A stretch of 64,000 nt of DNA from Archegozetes longisetosus (Eukaryota; Arthropoda; Arachnida; Sarcoptiformes; Trhypochthoniidae), in the NCBI GenBank assembly GCA_018873245.2, contig JAEMBT020000001.1:17142220-17206219 (forward strand). Reading direction: 5' to 3'. A program made the position numbers and the translations under genes. The notes under the pieces are model-generated. The model saw only the letters and a list, made by a program, of their open reading frames with translations. It was not told the DNA's origin and did not search any database. Shown piece by piece: positions 12,867-25,129 of this stretch (positions are counted from its first letter, which is position 1; every line of letters starts with the position of its first letter).

Positions 12867-13625
12867 TAATAGATTTGATAACAAATTATCAAATATTTTG
12901 TGTTCAATTTTAATGAATGTTAATCAGCGATATCTTTATTTCACTTGAAGTCAAATCCGATGGTATATGTTTTTATGATTTATTGACCTACGCATTAAGT
13001 AATCTCAATATGAGTGTGCGATTCCAATATCAGATTGCTTCAAATCAATTGAAGATAATCAGAAGGATCATGAGTTGACAACGTATTTCAGACATGAATT
13101 TTCTATTCTTATTTACTGCTATATTATTTGATTATATACTTCCATAAAATATAAAAAATCTCTCTTCCAAGTTATTTGTTTAAAATAATTGAATCACATT
13201 TTAAATGAACAATGAATCTATTTTTATAGTTATTTAATACAACCCTATAAACAGACAAGCTATAAAAAGTGGTTTTATACAAAATAAGTTCTTTTAATCA
13301 ATGCATTAGTCAATTTTTTACTTCTTAGAATATTCTAGATCGAGATCTTACAGAATTTTCAAAAATAAAATAATGTTAAAAATGAAATAGAACTACCTGA
13401 CTGTGAGTTTGACTAAAGTGATAAGAATTTTAAAGTTGAAAAATAATAAAATATTAATCAATTAAACCAATTGATAGATTTATACACAAATCGAATGAAA
13501 TTTCTGCTAAAAATAATTAGAGATTTGTTCTAATCATTTCTATTTAAAGACTTGTATTAAATGACTCATCAAAATGATTAAAGCTTACATTAAGTATAAA
13601 TATTTTAATTAATTGAATCGTCGGC

Positions 13626-16522
13626 TCATTTCTTCTGTTCTATAGAAAGACTTTCATTTTCAGATCCAGTCCAACTGACTACAGGTTCACTCGTGACAGT
13701 TTCACCATTAGGTCTAAAATTGTGACCTCTTCTACTGACATACAGTGAATTTTCGTAGCTTCGGAAATTGGGGGCACTACGTTTGAGTTTTTTAACAGCA
13801 AAAATAGCAGAGCCAAAAATCACTGCAACTAGAACAATAACACCCAATATGATCCCAGCCTCTACTCCGCTTGACATTCCAATTGGTTGCGAATCTGAAG
13901 GCTTAGATAACGGGTTAATCGATGACTCATATGTTTTAGGGATTTGGCAAATATAAAACTTATGACTACTAATAGAACTACATCTATTTGCAACCCATTT
14001 AAGATCCATTGACTTAACTTCAACACATTTGTCTCCGTAAGAACTAATGGTAGGAGCATCATAGTCATCGTCTTCGTCTGGAGCTGCATTTTCGTCCCAA
14101 TTAGTGAAATCAACTGGACTTTTATCATCCCAAACAAATTGGCCTGAAACGAGAGATCAAAATTATTTTAAGATATAGTTTATCCATCGTTTTAGGTTAG
14201 GTTAGGATAGTTTACCGAGAGGCGTCTGATATAGTCCAATCCAAGTATTATATTTAAAATCACTTATTTTCTTCTTCATTAATAATAAATCATGATTTGA
14301 ATGAATTGAAGCCAAAGTTCCATTTCTTTGTTTGCATTGAAAGGCTGCGTCTGCCCATGAAGCCAACCCTTGGCCGTACAGCAAATCAGAACTAAACCAA
14401 TAACAATATTGAGATCTCTTATCTAGATCAGTCCATAGCAACTTTTTATTAGTTGTGTTCAGTTTAGGACAAGTTCCATTCAAACGGCTTTGCATTTTAG
14501 GAATTTGATTCAGTGTTGTTTTGCAGATAAAAGATTTCTTTGAAACACAATCCCCTATACTCCACGTACCGTTCGCTTTGGACTGATAGACACATTCTTT
14601 GTTTGTTTCACCTACAAACTGAGGCTGATTCTGATCCCATTTAGTGAAGTAATTCGGCCAATTGTCAGTCCACTTGAAAACTTGAGATACATTCGCGTCT
14701 GTAAGACCATCCGCATAAAAACCGATCCAGAATTGATCAAATTTTGCATATTGTGTTAAGTAATACATTAGAAATGCGTATTCAAACGGATCTACTATTG
14801 ATACGAGATGTGCACCGTTCATCATTTCACAGGCAGCTTCTGCATCGTTCCATGTTCTCTGCTCTTCCAATTTGTCCACCAGAAAATAACATGAATTACG
14901 GTATTGAACAAAATTAAGATTATTCCCTTCGAAACCAGCAATTGTACAAACGGGAAACGTTTTTGGATGAGTAAAAGTGATTGACGCGTCTAAATGTAGT
15001 TCAATCATTTAGTAAACTCATAGATGTTAATTTGCCAATTTTAAAACTTTTCTTAGAAATTTTAGTTAACTTTCACTCCTATCATTGTTGTAGTTTGTAC
15101 TGACATTCACCATCATCTGAACAAACTTATGCAAATAAGTTGAAAGCACTATAACAATCATAGGTTTAAAAGCAATGAAGGCCTAGTTGATACATTTAAG
15201 GGAATTACTTTTTGGTTTCTCACAAATAGCCGTGTGGTTGCTATCACACGGAACTTTCAACCATCGACCAGTTTGTATTTCGTTAGTCATTAGAACTGCA
15301 CATCTATAATTGTAATAAACCGTCGATTGCATCGCCCAATTCGAGAAAGTTATCATACTTTCATCGTCCCACGACCAGCTATTATTTCAAAAATAAGCAT
15401 TCAAATTTTCAACTTGGACACAAACATCACTTCTAGTGGTGAAAAATATTGCTTAAAAATGTCAATACTGCTCAATTTCTCAAATTTTCAAAATATTTAA
15501 AGTGTTCGAAATACTCAAAAATATCCAAAATGAATATGCTGTGTTTCAGATAATTACTGAAGTATTAATATTTACCCTGCCGTTGAAGATTGTCGATTCA
15601 AACCAATGAATGGCATTGTCTTATCAGGCAGTAATGATGTTATGTAATTCTGTTCTTCTAATGAATGAATTGAAAGTAATTCTCCTTTCAATGAATTGCA
15701 TCGATTTTTGGCTTGGGCCCATGTCATCAAACCATCATCAATTACTTTTATACATTTCTCGTCTGCGTATTGCAGCCAATCTTTAAAGTAAATAAAAATA
15801 TCCAGAATTGAGTAAACACTAGCTTAATATACCTAGTGGACAATTTCCAGGAGGTGTTGGAGTGACGGATGGGACAGAAGTTGAAAGTGAGAAGTTCTTC
15901 TCGCAAATATAACTAAAAGCATTATTGCAGTTGTCGTAATACCAATACCCATAATAAGTATTATTCACATATGTATTATACAAATAAACGCATCGACCTT
16001 GAAGATAAATTTCTTGATTCTTGATCGGTCTAATACCATATGGCACTGGAGGAATTGCTAAGTTTGTATATTCTACAGGAGTCCCATCTGACCACTTATA
16101 AAAACCTCTATTTTCCAAACTATTAAGCCCAATCCAAAACGTAATACCATACTGAGAATTATAAATTTCTCGAGTTAAGTCCACCAATAGATCATTTGAT
16201 AGTTTGCTATGAATTGATGGTAATTTTCCTCCTAATTGCTTACAAATGATGGTGGCGTCGTGCCAGGTCACTGCCGCATAGTAGTTAGATATATAATAGC
16301 AAGTATCATTATCTATTGTTACCCATTTCTCATAGCCTGGTTCCGGACATCTCGTATAATCTGCAAAAGATATTCACTCTTCCATTACTTCAATTAACTA
16401 TTTCTAAAGACTATGATCTTCAGCCTAAATATAAATTATTTATTACTTATGTTGATATTTGCAAGAGATTCAATTCTTGCAATGAATAAGTAAAATGCAA
16501 ATAGTATTAATTTCAGAAACAT
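13626..16522 (-). CDS. Gene D: four-CTLD transmembrane receptor, intact
   Basis: Six exons: 16522-16447, 16360-15833, 15780-15576, 15378-15209, 14989-14216, 14143-13626, GT-AG throughout, phases 1,1,2,1,1, 757 codons with stop. Order: signal peptide (MFLKLILFAFYLFIARIES), CTLD1 (~26-201), CTLD2 (~202-326), CTLD3 (~327-455), CTLD4 (~460-665), membrane helix (~680-701), 55-residue tail. The tail keeps YENSLY (714-719) followed by SRRGHNFRPNGETVTSEP, nearly the same as gene B, so the tail is the best conserved non-CTLD segment. CTLD3 has QPQ in place of QPD, and no EPN is seen. CTLD4 carries an acidic run (DEDDDYD) in the ligand-loop region. It is diverged from A-C but has the same architecture. 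Function is inferred as an endocytic or recognition receptor; the ligand is unknown. Confidence 0.9.
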
Positions 16523-17300
16523 TTTCAAATACACAAATCCAGTTCATGAATGACTTGAACATATTTTGGGCGTTTACTTATAAAAAACTTATTTAATAAA
16601 TTTTTGTTGTTCTCGTGCATATGATTTTTATCTGTTTGATGAATACTGTTTTATCAATTTATTATGCTCTGCATCAATTGATTAGATCATATGAAAATTC
16701 CCTCAATTCAATACTAGATAACATTCATTAAGCCTTTAATTGTAAATGTTATAGAGAATTTAGTAAACATAAACTTTACTATAAGTCTCCAATTCAAGAA
16801 GTGTCCTCATGAATTTTTCTAGTCTCAAAATATAGTAACCAATGAATCATAAATTACATGATCATTTTTTTATTACGCCTTAAGTATTCTCTCAAAAATT
16901 TAAGTATGCTTGCCAAACAATTCCATACAATACAAAAACAAACTATAACTTATCAGATGTATCAAAACTTCATCCTAATCGACCTTCATATCGATTTTAT
17001 CAAATCTAATCTTTATAAATTAAAGCTCTTTATTGTGTAACATTTGTTAATTGAAAATTAGCTTATTATCAGTGCATTTTAAGTGTGATTAAGGTATTTT
17101 TCGCTCTGTGGTTCTTGTTGACAATTATATAAAACTTTATGAGTCAACAAAGGCACCTGGTCTGGGCTCTTCATTTATTCTCATTATCATCTGTATACTT
17201 CTAATCAATAAATTATCGAGAATTTTGTATCAATCAATTACTTATTTTTATACTTATTTTAATTGCTTTACATAAGAATCAACAGCACTTTGAAGAGTTT
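16523..17300. other. Intergenic, no gene seen
   Basis: AT-rich spacer upstream of gene D. Short open frames (for example 16858-17040 plus) have low-complexity composition and no recognisable domain. The gene A-C upstream blocks are not obvious here. Confidence 0.5.
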
Positions 17301-17309
17301 AGTTCTGAT

Positions 17310-18688
17310 CAAGACCGATGTTCGGGCCAGAATAAATTCAAAAATAATAGGAAGTAAGGCAATCACACTATCCGCTACCGATTGTGAGAACTGAGAGAAG
17401 AAAGCGGCAATGGAGTGGAAACTTCTGCCAAATTGCTAAAAGCGTTGCCACGTGCTTGTTGTCGATTCAAACTTTTAAATATGAATCAATCAATGATTGG
17501 ATGCTTAGGTAGATAGAGCTTCTGTTAAAATCTAACATTAATATCAAAGAAAAAATAAAAGCAATAAATCGATGACAAGAGGGTTAATTTCGAGGATCCA
17601 GGAAGTCTTAGAGTTTAATTATCTATTGGTCTAATCTATTACTTAGCTAATTAACTGTAATATTTAGGGACTTCTATGTTTATCGGGACTCTCAATGAGT
17701 TAATTAACGAAAATCATGCGATTGTTTTGATATGTTTTGGTTTTGAACATTATTTACCGAATTCTGTCGTTTGTAGATAAGGAATAATTGGTCCTCAATT
17801 GCAACCTTTGGCTAAACCACAGAGGACTGACTGACTTGTTGGAGCTCTAGGCGATGTTGAGCTCATGGCCAAAGTTATGAAACTAGAAAGCACCTCAAGA
17901 TACCTATGCAGACATCAGAAGACTTGAGTAACAAATTCAGGAAATTAAAGAGAATGTAGAACTTCCACTAACTCATCCCGAAAATTATGAAAAAATGGAA
18001 ATAAAACCACTAAAGGGGTCATACTTTGTGGTCCGCCAAGAACTGGAAAGACATTGTTGGCCAAAGTCATGGACAATCAGATTTCGGCCGCTTTGCTGCG
18101 TGCTGTCGGCTATGAATTAACTTAAAATTTATGAGCGACGGGCCAAAATTGGTTCGAGAGTTATTTTGTTTGACTGAAGATCACTCGCCATCGATTGTAT
18201 TCTTTGACGAAATAGATGCGGTCGGCGCTAAAATATATTGAGGATATGTTTCTTTGAATCGAGTTTGAACTTCTCGTTAGATATAACACCATTTCTAATG
18301 GTGAACGAGAAATTTAACGAACAATGTTAGAACTACTCAACCAATTAGACGGATTCGATGGTCACGCAGAAGCGAAAATAAACATGGCTACTAATAGTCA
18401 CTGCTTTGGATCTGGTACTGATAAGGCCCATAAGAATCGACATAAAAATTGAGTTCCCGTTGTCAGACGAAAAGATACTCTAATGAATATTCCCTATTCA
18501 TACCAATCGTGTGTCTCTAGTTGAATAAATTGGTCTCCAAAAGAGAGGACTTGGATTGAGCCGATAGTAGGTTTCTTTGTACTGAAGCAGAACTTTTGGT
18601 TTTGAGTTGAAGAAGAAAACTTCAAGTAGCCTAAGGAAAACGTTCTTTACAGGAAGAAGAAAAATCTCTTAATGGACTTTATTTGTAA
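17310..18688 (+). pseudogene. Processed pseudogene of 26S proteasome ATPase Rpt2 (PSMC1)
   Basis: Plus-strand translation across frames follows Rpt2 from N to C terminus without introns. Landmarks are NGVETSAKL, GTLNELINENHAIV (about 17697-17738), [19 protein letters not shown], then KGVILCGPP with a Walker A of [11 protein letters not shown] (normally PPGTGKT). Then come [22 protein letters not shown] (Walker B), NGERE and MLELLNQLDGFD, and a C-terminal NGLYL followed by TAA at 18686-18688. Several frameshifts, in-frame stops and a ~45-bp insertion before NGERE inactivate it. The proteasome ATPase identity is from family knowledge. Absence of introns over 1.4 kb indicates retroposition. Confidence 0.85.
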
Positions 18689-18970
18689 CTCTCATCTTAT
18701 CTCAAATGCAACTGATTTTTTGCATTTCGTTATGTATTATGACTCTATTATGATTTATGTTCATTTTAAAAGTTAGACCATTGGTTCACATATTCTTATA
18801 TACTTATTCTTATATTCTCTTATGAATATCTAATAAAATTTTCAATATTAATTTAATGTATATTCTGTAACATGAGAAATTTTATTGACTAATACGCTTT
18901 TAAAATGTGATAAAAATTTTTGGTGCAATAAAAAATCATAAATGAAAAAATATTTTAATCTAAATTTTGT

Positions 18971-21900
18971 TTATTTCAACTTAATATTACTAAAAACAAC
19001 TTTAGGATCTCGAGAGTTAAGAATATCATTAGATCTACTTCTATGGTTGTCTATGTGCGGGTTTGTCTTCCTTTTTGGAAATTTGAAATTATATTTTTTA
19101 CTAAAGAAATAAACATTTAATGCAAGACTAACAACTATTATTAAACCCAAAATCACAAAACCAACTTTTGCTCCATTTGAAATTTCGTATTCGTATACTT
19201 TGCTTAACATCAATTCTGATACCTTCGTTGTTTCTGTTGTTTTGCTGGTTGGCTTAAGTGTGATCGGAAATAGTGTTGTAGTAGAGTTTATATTAGGGTT
19301 GAAAATTTTTCTAATTTCACAGACATAGTTATAACGATGTGACAAACTCATGCATGGATTATTGTTCCAGTAAAGACTAATGGGCATTACTGAAGTACAG
19401 TAATCATCGTCATCAACTATATGCTTTTGTTGTACCAATTAGTGAAATCAATCGCTGAATTATCATCCCACGATAGATAACCTGAAAATAATTGGAAAGT
19501 ACAAAATTAGTTCTCTAGTAACTTACTTCAAGCGATTGTACAGTTCGAGATATTCAAATGATGCATAGTTACGAGAATAACACTGTTGCCATCAATTTAA
19601 ACTTATATCAATTATTATGAAAGATAGAAGTTTTGGCATAAGTATATATTTCTCGTTTCTATCATTCATCACTTTTATACCAGTATTAGATTCATATAAA
19701 CCAATCCAAGTATTATCTCTTGATTTATTGAATTTATCCCTCATTAATAATAAATCGTGATATGAATGGATCGATGCTAATGTGCCACCACGTGATCGAC
19801 ATTGAAGTGATGCTTCGGCCCATGTTACCTTCAAGAACGAGAAATCAACATCAACGCTAAACCAATAACAGAATTTAGACCTTGAATCGAGATCAATCCA
19901 TGAAAGCTTGGGATTTGTTGAGTTATATTCCGGACAATAAGCAATTGAGGTATTTTGAGGATATGGGGGATGGTTTTGAGTGGCTTTACAAATGAATGAC
20001 TTTTTTGTGTTACAAGAGTCAATAATCCATTTGCCTGCATCTCTATTCTGATAAACACACGTTCTTTTAGCTGTATAATCAAATAGTGGCTGCTTTACAT
20101 CCCAATAAGTGTAATAAACAGGCCATCCATCTGCCCATCGGAAAACAAGCTCAGACAAATTTTTGCCTATGTCTGAGTAGAAACCGATCCAAAATTGACT
20201 CGAATTCAAATTTTGTTCAGTGTAATACTTTATAAATGCATACTCAAAAGGGTCTAATATTGAGACTAGGTTAGAACCATTGATTTTCTGGCACTCCAAT
20301 TTCGCTACATCCCACTTCCAGATGTACTTGGTCCACGAATATATAGCATGAGTTGCGATATTCTATGAACTTTTTCTCTCCAAACTCAGAATCTGAATTT
20401 TTGCAGACTTTGAATGGCTCGGTTGGAGTACTGCTATTCTGGGCTGAAACCATAATGAAAAACTGATTAGTCTTAATAACGGCTGTACTCATAGAATGTT
20501 CAGTACGATAGGTCAAAATGATGCGTAGCTACTAATGAAGGAGCGTTGACATATCCTCTCAGCCATGGGCATCAATTTCAGTTTAATTTTCAACTGTAAT
20601 TATCTTTTTTGTCTAAAATAATTAGTAATTGGATCTCATATTATATAAGATATTATGGTCTATTAGAACTCTTCGCATAACGACATATCATTTCTTGTTG
20701 CTGTGCATCATTTTAAAATCACAGAAATATAAAAATTTTTTGGAGTAAACTGAGAATCTATTTAAGAGAAGCTCTTGAATGAAATAATAAGAATTTTAAC
20801 AACTTGAGAATCAGAAAATCCCAAAGATATTGTGTAGTTTAACTAAACGTTTTTTGACTTACTTTTAGTGGTCTCACATATGACACCAAATCTTTGATTG
20901 CAATCCATATTACGCCATTCACCCGCTTCTAATGCATCAGTCATTGCAATAACACATTTATTATTTACTCCTTTCGGGTAACCCGAATCCCAATTAGTGA
21001 ATGTGACTTTGCTGTCATCACTCCATGACCATTTGCTGATGCTTCCAATATAATTCAATCCAATCCAAAATGAAAACTTTCCCGCAGTTATTGCTGTTAT
21101 AAAATTTTGCTCGCTTGATGAATGAACCGATAATATCTGACCTCCGACTGCATTGCATCGAGATTTCGCTTGACTTTGTGTCAGTAATTCATTTATTACT
21201 TTTACGCATTTCTCGTTTGCATATCGATACCAGCCTTGAATTAATTAAATTTATTCAAGCAATATTACCAAGAAGTGTAAGTGAAGCTTTACCTGGTGGA
21301 CAATTTCCTCTCAGATTCACTGATTTTCTTTCATTCCTTATTGTTGAGTTATAGTTAAAATCAGACTTAGAGCAAACGAATCCTAATTTATCGTCATTAC
21401 AGTAATGATATCTCCAAAAGCCTGATTTGCTTTCAATATAAACACACCTGCCCTTAACATATGGGTCTAAAGTTTCAGAATCTCCAGATGAATCGTTATA
21501 TAAATTGTTATAATCTCTTGATGTTCTGTCAGACCACACATAAACATCTCTTCTTTCTAAACTATTCAATCCAATCCAATAGTTCTTTGGAGACAAAGTC
21601 AAGTAAGCTATCAACTTGTTTTCATAGATATCATGTATTGAAACTAAATGAGCCTTTTTTGTTGTGCATCTATTTTCTGCTTCGTGCCAATCAGCTCTTT
21701 CTGATGGGTTGGATATGTAATAACAACTATAATTGTCGATTGTGATCCAATTTTGTCGATAATTCTCGTGAGGACATGGAAACTGAGTTAATAGGTCTAT
21801 AAAACAAAATTCATTTTAAATCTAAGCTAAGTAACTTAAATTCAGTCAAGTTTTGAGTCAATTAGCATATCATTCAATGATATTTAAATAATTATGATAC

Positions 21901-22122
21901 TTTATAGATTCATTCGCTTTATACTAAAGTTAAGCATAAAATATTATAGATTAATGAGTTTCGTAATTTGTTCAATCTTAAACTAAATCGTATATAGCAT
22001 TATTCATACATATGTATGTATAATAATAGTATTGAGTCACAATTATTGTATCAATAGTTCATACCCACAGCAAAGAAACATGAACATAAACTAAATAAGG
22101 CAACAATCAAGTTGATCGACAT
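18971..22122 (-). pseudogene. Gene E: four-CTLD receptor with two frameshifts
   Basis: Exons: 22122-22065 (signal peptide MSINLIVALFSLCSCFFAVG), 21796-21293 (CTLD1), 21234-20863 (all of CTLD2 in one exon), 20443-19681 (CTLD3 and start of CTLD4), 19481-18971 (rest of CTLD4, helix, tail). CTLD2 lacks the intron found in A-D. Exon 4 is 763 bp, not a multiple of three. The frame slips between IFVDQVHLE and WDVAKLEC near 20315, and again just after AIDFTNW near 19440. Otherwise the domains are well kept, including WIGLY and the helix VGFVILGLIIVVSLALNVYFF. The tail lacks the FxNxxY motif. Two single slips in an otherwise clean gene could be assembly errors; I call it broken as given. Confidence 0.75.
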
Positions 22123-22768
22123 TATTTACACAAATTAATTATTAAAACATTTATTTTCTATCACAGTCTAAATTGTTTAGTCATTCGCTATTGCTGTCCT
22201 CTTATGATACTTGTTATTTTCAAAATTGTCTGATGACTTAATTATCAGTATTATTATGTTAACAATGCCTATTGTCATAAGTGATCTATTTCAAAGATAA
22301 AATCAATTTGAAACTAATAGAAATCGCGGGTCAAACAAGTGCTCGAAGTTAGGAATTTTTGTATCGACAGTCACTCTATCACTTTATCCGTTCGGAAATC
22401 AATTAATAAAAGTCGAAAGAGCAGATTATAACACTTAACCCTAAAGTTGAACAAAATCTGAAGCAACTATTTCAATTCACATTTCTTGTACTGTTTTGAG
22501 TAAAATTTTGTGTATATCCCGAAAATTTCAGCTCTGTCCACCTCTGATAATACCTTAATGAGATCATTATTTCATGAAATGAATTGATTTCTGAGTAATC
22601 TATTGCTTTTGTTCAATCAATGTAAAAAGTGTGATTGCGACTCTTTACTTACATTTAAAATTATCAATATATCGTCAGGTCAGTGCTATAAAGCGCTGTC
22701 ATGGCGATTGTTGGCAGCCAAGAGGTGCTGACACTGTCTTAAACGAAAACTTGAGTAACAAAAAGTTT
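22123..22768. other. Intergenic spacer upstream of gene E
   Basis: No gene seen. Positions 22675-22745 resemble, reversed, part of the repeat at 25070-25130 and 30235-30305 (CTTTATAGCACTGA). Confidence 0.4.
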
Positions 22769-22940
22769 GGGGCGGCAATCAATTATTGCATAATTAAGTT
22801 GTAAGTAATTAAGTAAAAAATCATTGGTTTAACACATCTACGGTCGCCTAACATAACATCTATGACTCTTCAATGTGTTAAACCAATGATCAGCTGTTTT
22901 ATTGGTTATAACTTAATTATGCAATAATTGGCCGCTGCCC
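22769..22940. mobile_element. Short foldback MITE
   Basis: The two halves are inverted copies. GGCGGCAATCAATTATTGCA at the left matches the reverse of the right end GCAATAATTGGCCGCTGCC. Further in, ATCATTGGTTTAACACAT pairs with its reverse complement near 22880. Total ~172 bp with a ~40-bp loop. No coding; target duplication not resolved. Confidence 0.6.
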
Positions 22941-23027
22941 TCAAATCAAATCTACTCTTAGTTACTCTGGAGCTGCATTTCGGTAACTTCGCAATATTAA
23001 CAATATTGCAAAATGTACAATACGAAT

Positions 23028-23591
23028 TAGGGCTGAGCATACAAGACTTGAGATTCTTCGGGTGCTCCGAACCTGAGGTCTTTTGAAGTTCAAATCCGGG
23101 TTCTAGTCCTCAATATTAGCTCAAGTTCAAGTCCGAATCTTAGCAAAATGGTCCGAGTCTGGTCCAGGTCTTTAGGAAAGACCTCTGAGTGAAGACCTCA
23201 TAAAATAATGTAAATAATGGAAATTAATATTTATTTAGCGGTAAAAATAGAAAATTTTAAATTGTTTCAAATAGTGGTTTCCATGAACTCAAACGCACAC
23301 ATGACTTTACAGTACCATCATTAGGAAAATAATTTCAAAATTAATAAAAACAGCAGAAAATGAATTCACACATTAAATTATATGCGAAATTATCTATAAA
23401 AACTATTAGTATGCAATTTGGTGTATTTTATCCAAATAAACAAGATATACTTCAGATTCAGGTCCGGGCCTTTAAAAGAGGTCCTATAAGGTCAAGGTTA
23501 GCATTTATGTTAGAAGTCTAGGTCTTTAAGTAGAAATCCAAGTCCACATTTAGAGCTTTCGGAAAGATCTTCAGGGCCGAGACCTACTTAG
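23028..23591. mobile_element. hAT-like insertion with 8-10 bp target duplication
   Basis: CAATACGAAT occurs at both edges (23018-23027 and 23592-23601). The interior is unlike its surroundings, with many (A)GGTCTT/AAGACCT motifs in both orientations (for example CCGGGCCTTT, GAGACC). The left end is TAGGGCTGAGC. The right end does not give a long inverted match, so class assignment rests on the target duplication. No open frame. Confidence 0.5.
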
Positions 23592-23666
23592 CAATACGAA
23601 TGGATGATTTGCAATCAAATATTGTACTTGCAATCGTTCGAGGATGTGGCTCCTGGTTTCCATTTA

Positions 23667-25009
23667 TTAGGTCAATCAATAATTCCGTGGAAAGTTCAAT
23701 TAGAATTTTTTTTGATATAGAATAGATATATGTTAGTTTTTATTGTATTAATGAGCAATATAGTCTCCCTCATTTCTCATAATATCCTTCCATTGATCGT
23801 ACAAATATTTCATCCTTTTGAATTCACCCCTTGTATTAATGCCATTAATTAACGACTTTAAAGCCTTTTCTAATTCTGCTTCATGAGTGAATCGAATACC
23901 TTTGAGAGTGCATTTTATTCTGGCAATACCATCGTAATCAGGACTATAGGGTGGGTGTTCCAAAATCTCCCATTTTCGCTCTGCTAAAAAATCCATGACC
24001 ACCGCACTATAATAAGGTTTTGCATTATCCATTAAGATGATGGGCTTATGTATTGCATATTCATGAACAGATGGCCAAACATAATCGCTTAGAAATCTGA
24101 AAAACACTTCCCCATCAATATTTGTATTTTTGGGTAAAATTTGATAACTAAGAATACGATCCTGATAAAAAGCTACAATTAGCATCATCTTCCAGTCAGC
24201 AATATTTGGACATGCTTTTTGGGTCTAATGGAGAAGAAATGTATTTGGTTCTTAAAATTGAATTTTGAAAATTTCATTACGGTGGTTCTCGTGGTAAGCG
24301 CCATTCGCGAGATAGTTGTGCATCAGTGGGATCATAACTCTTGATCCATGTTTCATCAATATCTATGATATGACTAACGAATTCATGGTCTTTGCTATAG
24401 CGTTCAACTAATTTAGCGCAAGTTTCTCTTCTTTTTTTCATTTGGCTTGGTGTTAATTCATGAGGAACCCACTTGCTTGATATTCTACGATACCTCATAT
24501 TATGTAGTAACTTCCAAGTGCTTCCATAACTTATACTTAACTCATCTGCCAAATCTTCAATGCGCCATGCTCGGCTTTCATGCATTAACTGCTCAAGTTT
24601 CTCTTCATGCCGAGGATCGGTAATTGTTGTAGGTCTACTAGGATGAGGCTAATCATAAGTTTCATATCGCGTTCCAAATTCAAATTGGTGGTACCAGTTG
24701 TATACCGCGCTTTTTTGAAATGCTCGACTTCCAAGTGCCCTTGTCAACTTTCTTAAAACTTGAGATACTGGAGTGTTCTGTATAACTTCAATCTTGATTC
24801 AGGCTGTTTGCTCTTCATCTGTAACACTAGCAAGAATTTCATCAAGTTTTATGCACTCTTCAAAACTCAGTGTTAAAAACAATAAAATAAAACGTAGTGT
24901 CTTCTGTGCAGCCATACTTGTTAAGGTAACAAATAATAACAAACAACTAACATCCTATGACAACGAGATAAAAAGTTATCCGAGTCCATGGAATTACTGA
25001 TTGACTTAA
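23667..25009 (-). mobile_element. Mariner-type transposon, degenerate, complete ends
   Basis: 1343 bp with ~24-bp inverted ends: TTAGGTCAATCAATAATTCC at the left and its near-perfect reverse ending TGATTGACTTAA at the right. TA flanks both sides (23665-23666, 25010-25011). A paralogous empty site is visible at 27845-27975, where a single TA occupies the insertion point. The transposase inside is on the minus strand. Confidence 0.85.
23748..24915 (-). pseudogene. Mariner transposase, inactive
   Basis: It starts MAAQKTLRFILLF at 24915. An HTH region (WYHQFEFGTRYETYD) and IEDLADELSISYGS follow, then the first Asp motif IDIDETW and the second ILMDNAKPYY. At least two in-frame stops interrupt the N-terminal half, and a frame change lies near 24190-24280. 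After HPPYSPD the text goes straight to YDGIARIK. The related fragment at 48190-48730 reads SSDLNPCDYGGIPRIK here, so four or five residues around the third catalytic Asp are missing. It belongs to the Tc1/mariner superfamily and is probably not active. Confidence 0.8.
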
Positions 25010-25129
25010 TAGTACAGTGTTAGCAGCCAAGAACGGCAGGCAATCACTGTAAAATAACAGCAGATTACACTTTATAATATTGAACCAACTGTTTCAAAGC
25101 TATCTGCACATCAGTGTCATATATTATCA

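Noticed and set aside
16858..17040. 60-codon plus-strand open frame
   Set aside because: Low-complexity composition in an AT-rich spacer, no domain and no paralogue.
20300..20330. A tiny intron that would remove the frameshift in gene E exon 4
   Set aside because: The only GT...AG pair there would give an intron of under 30 bp, far below any other intron in the window.
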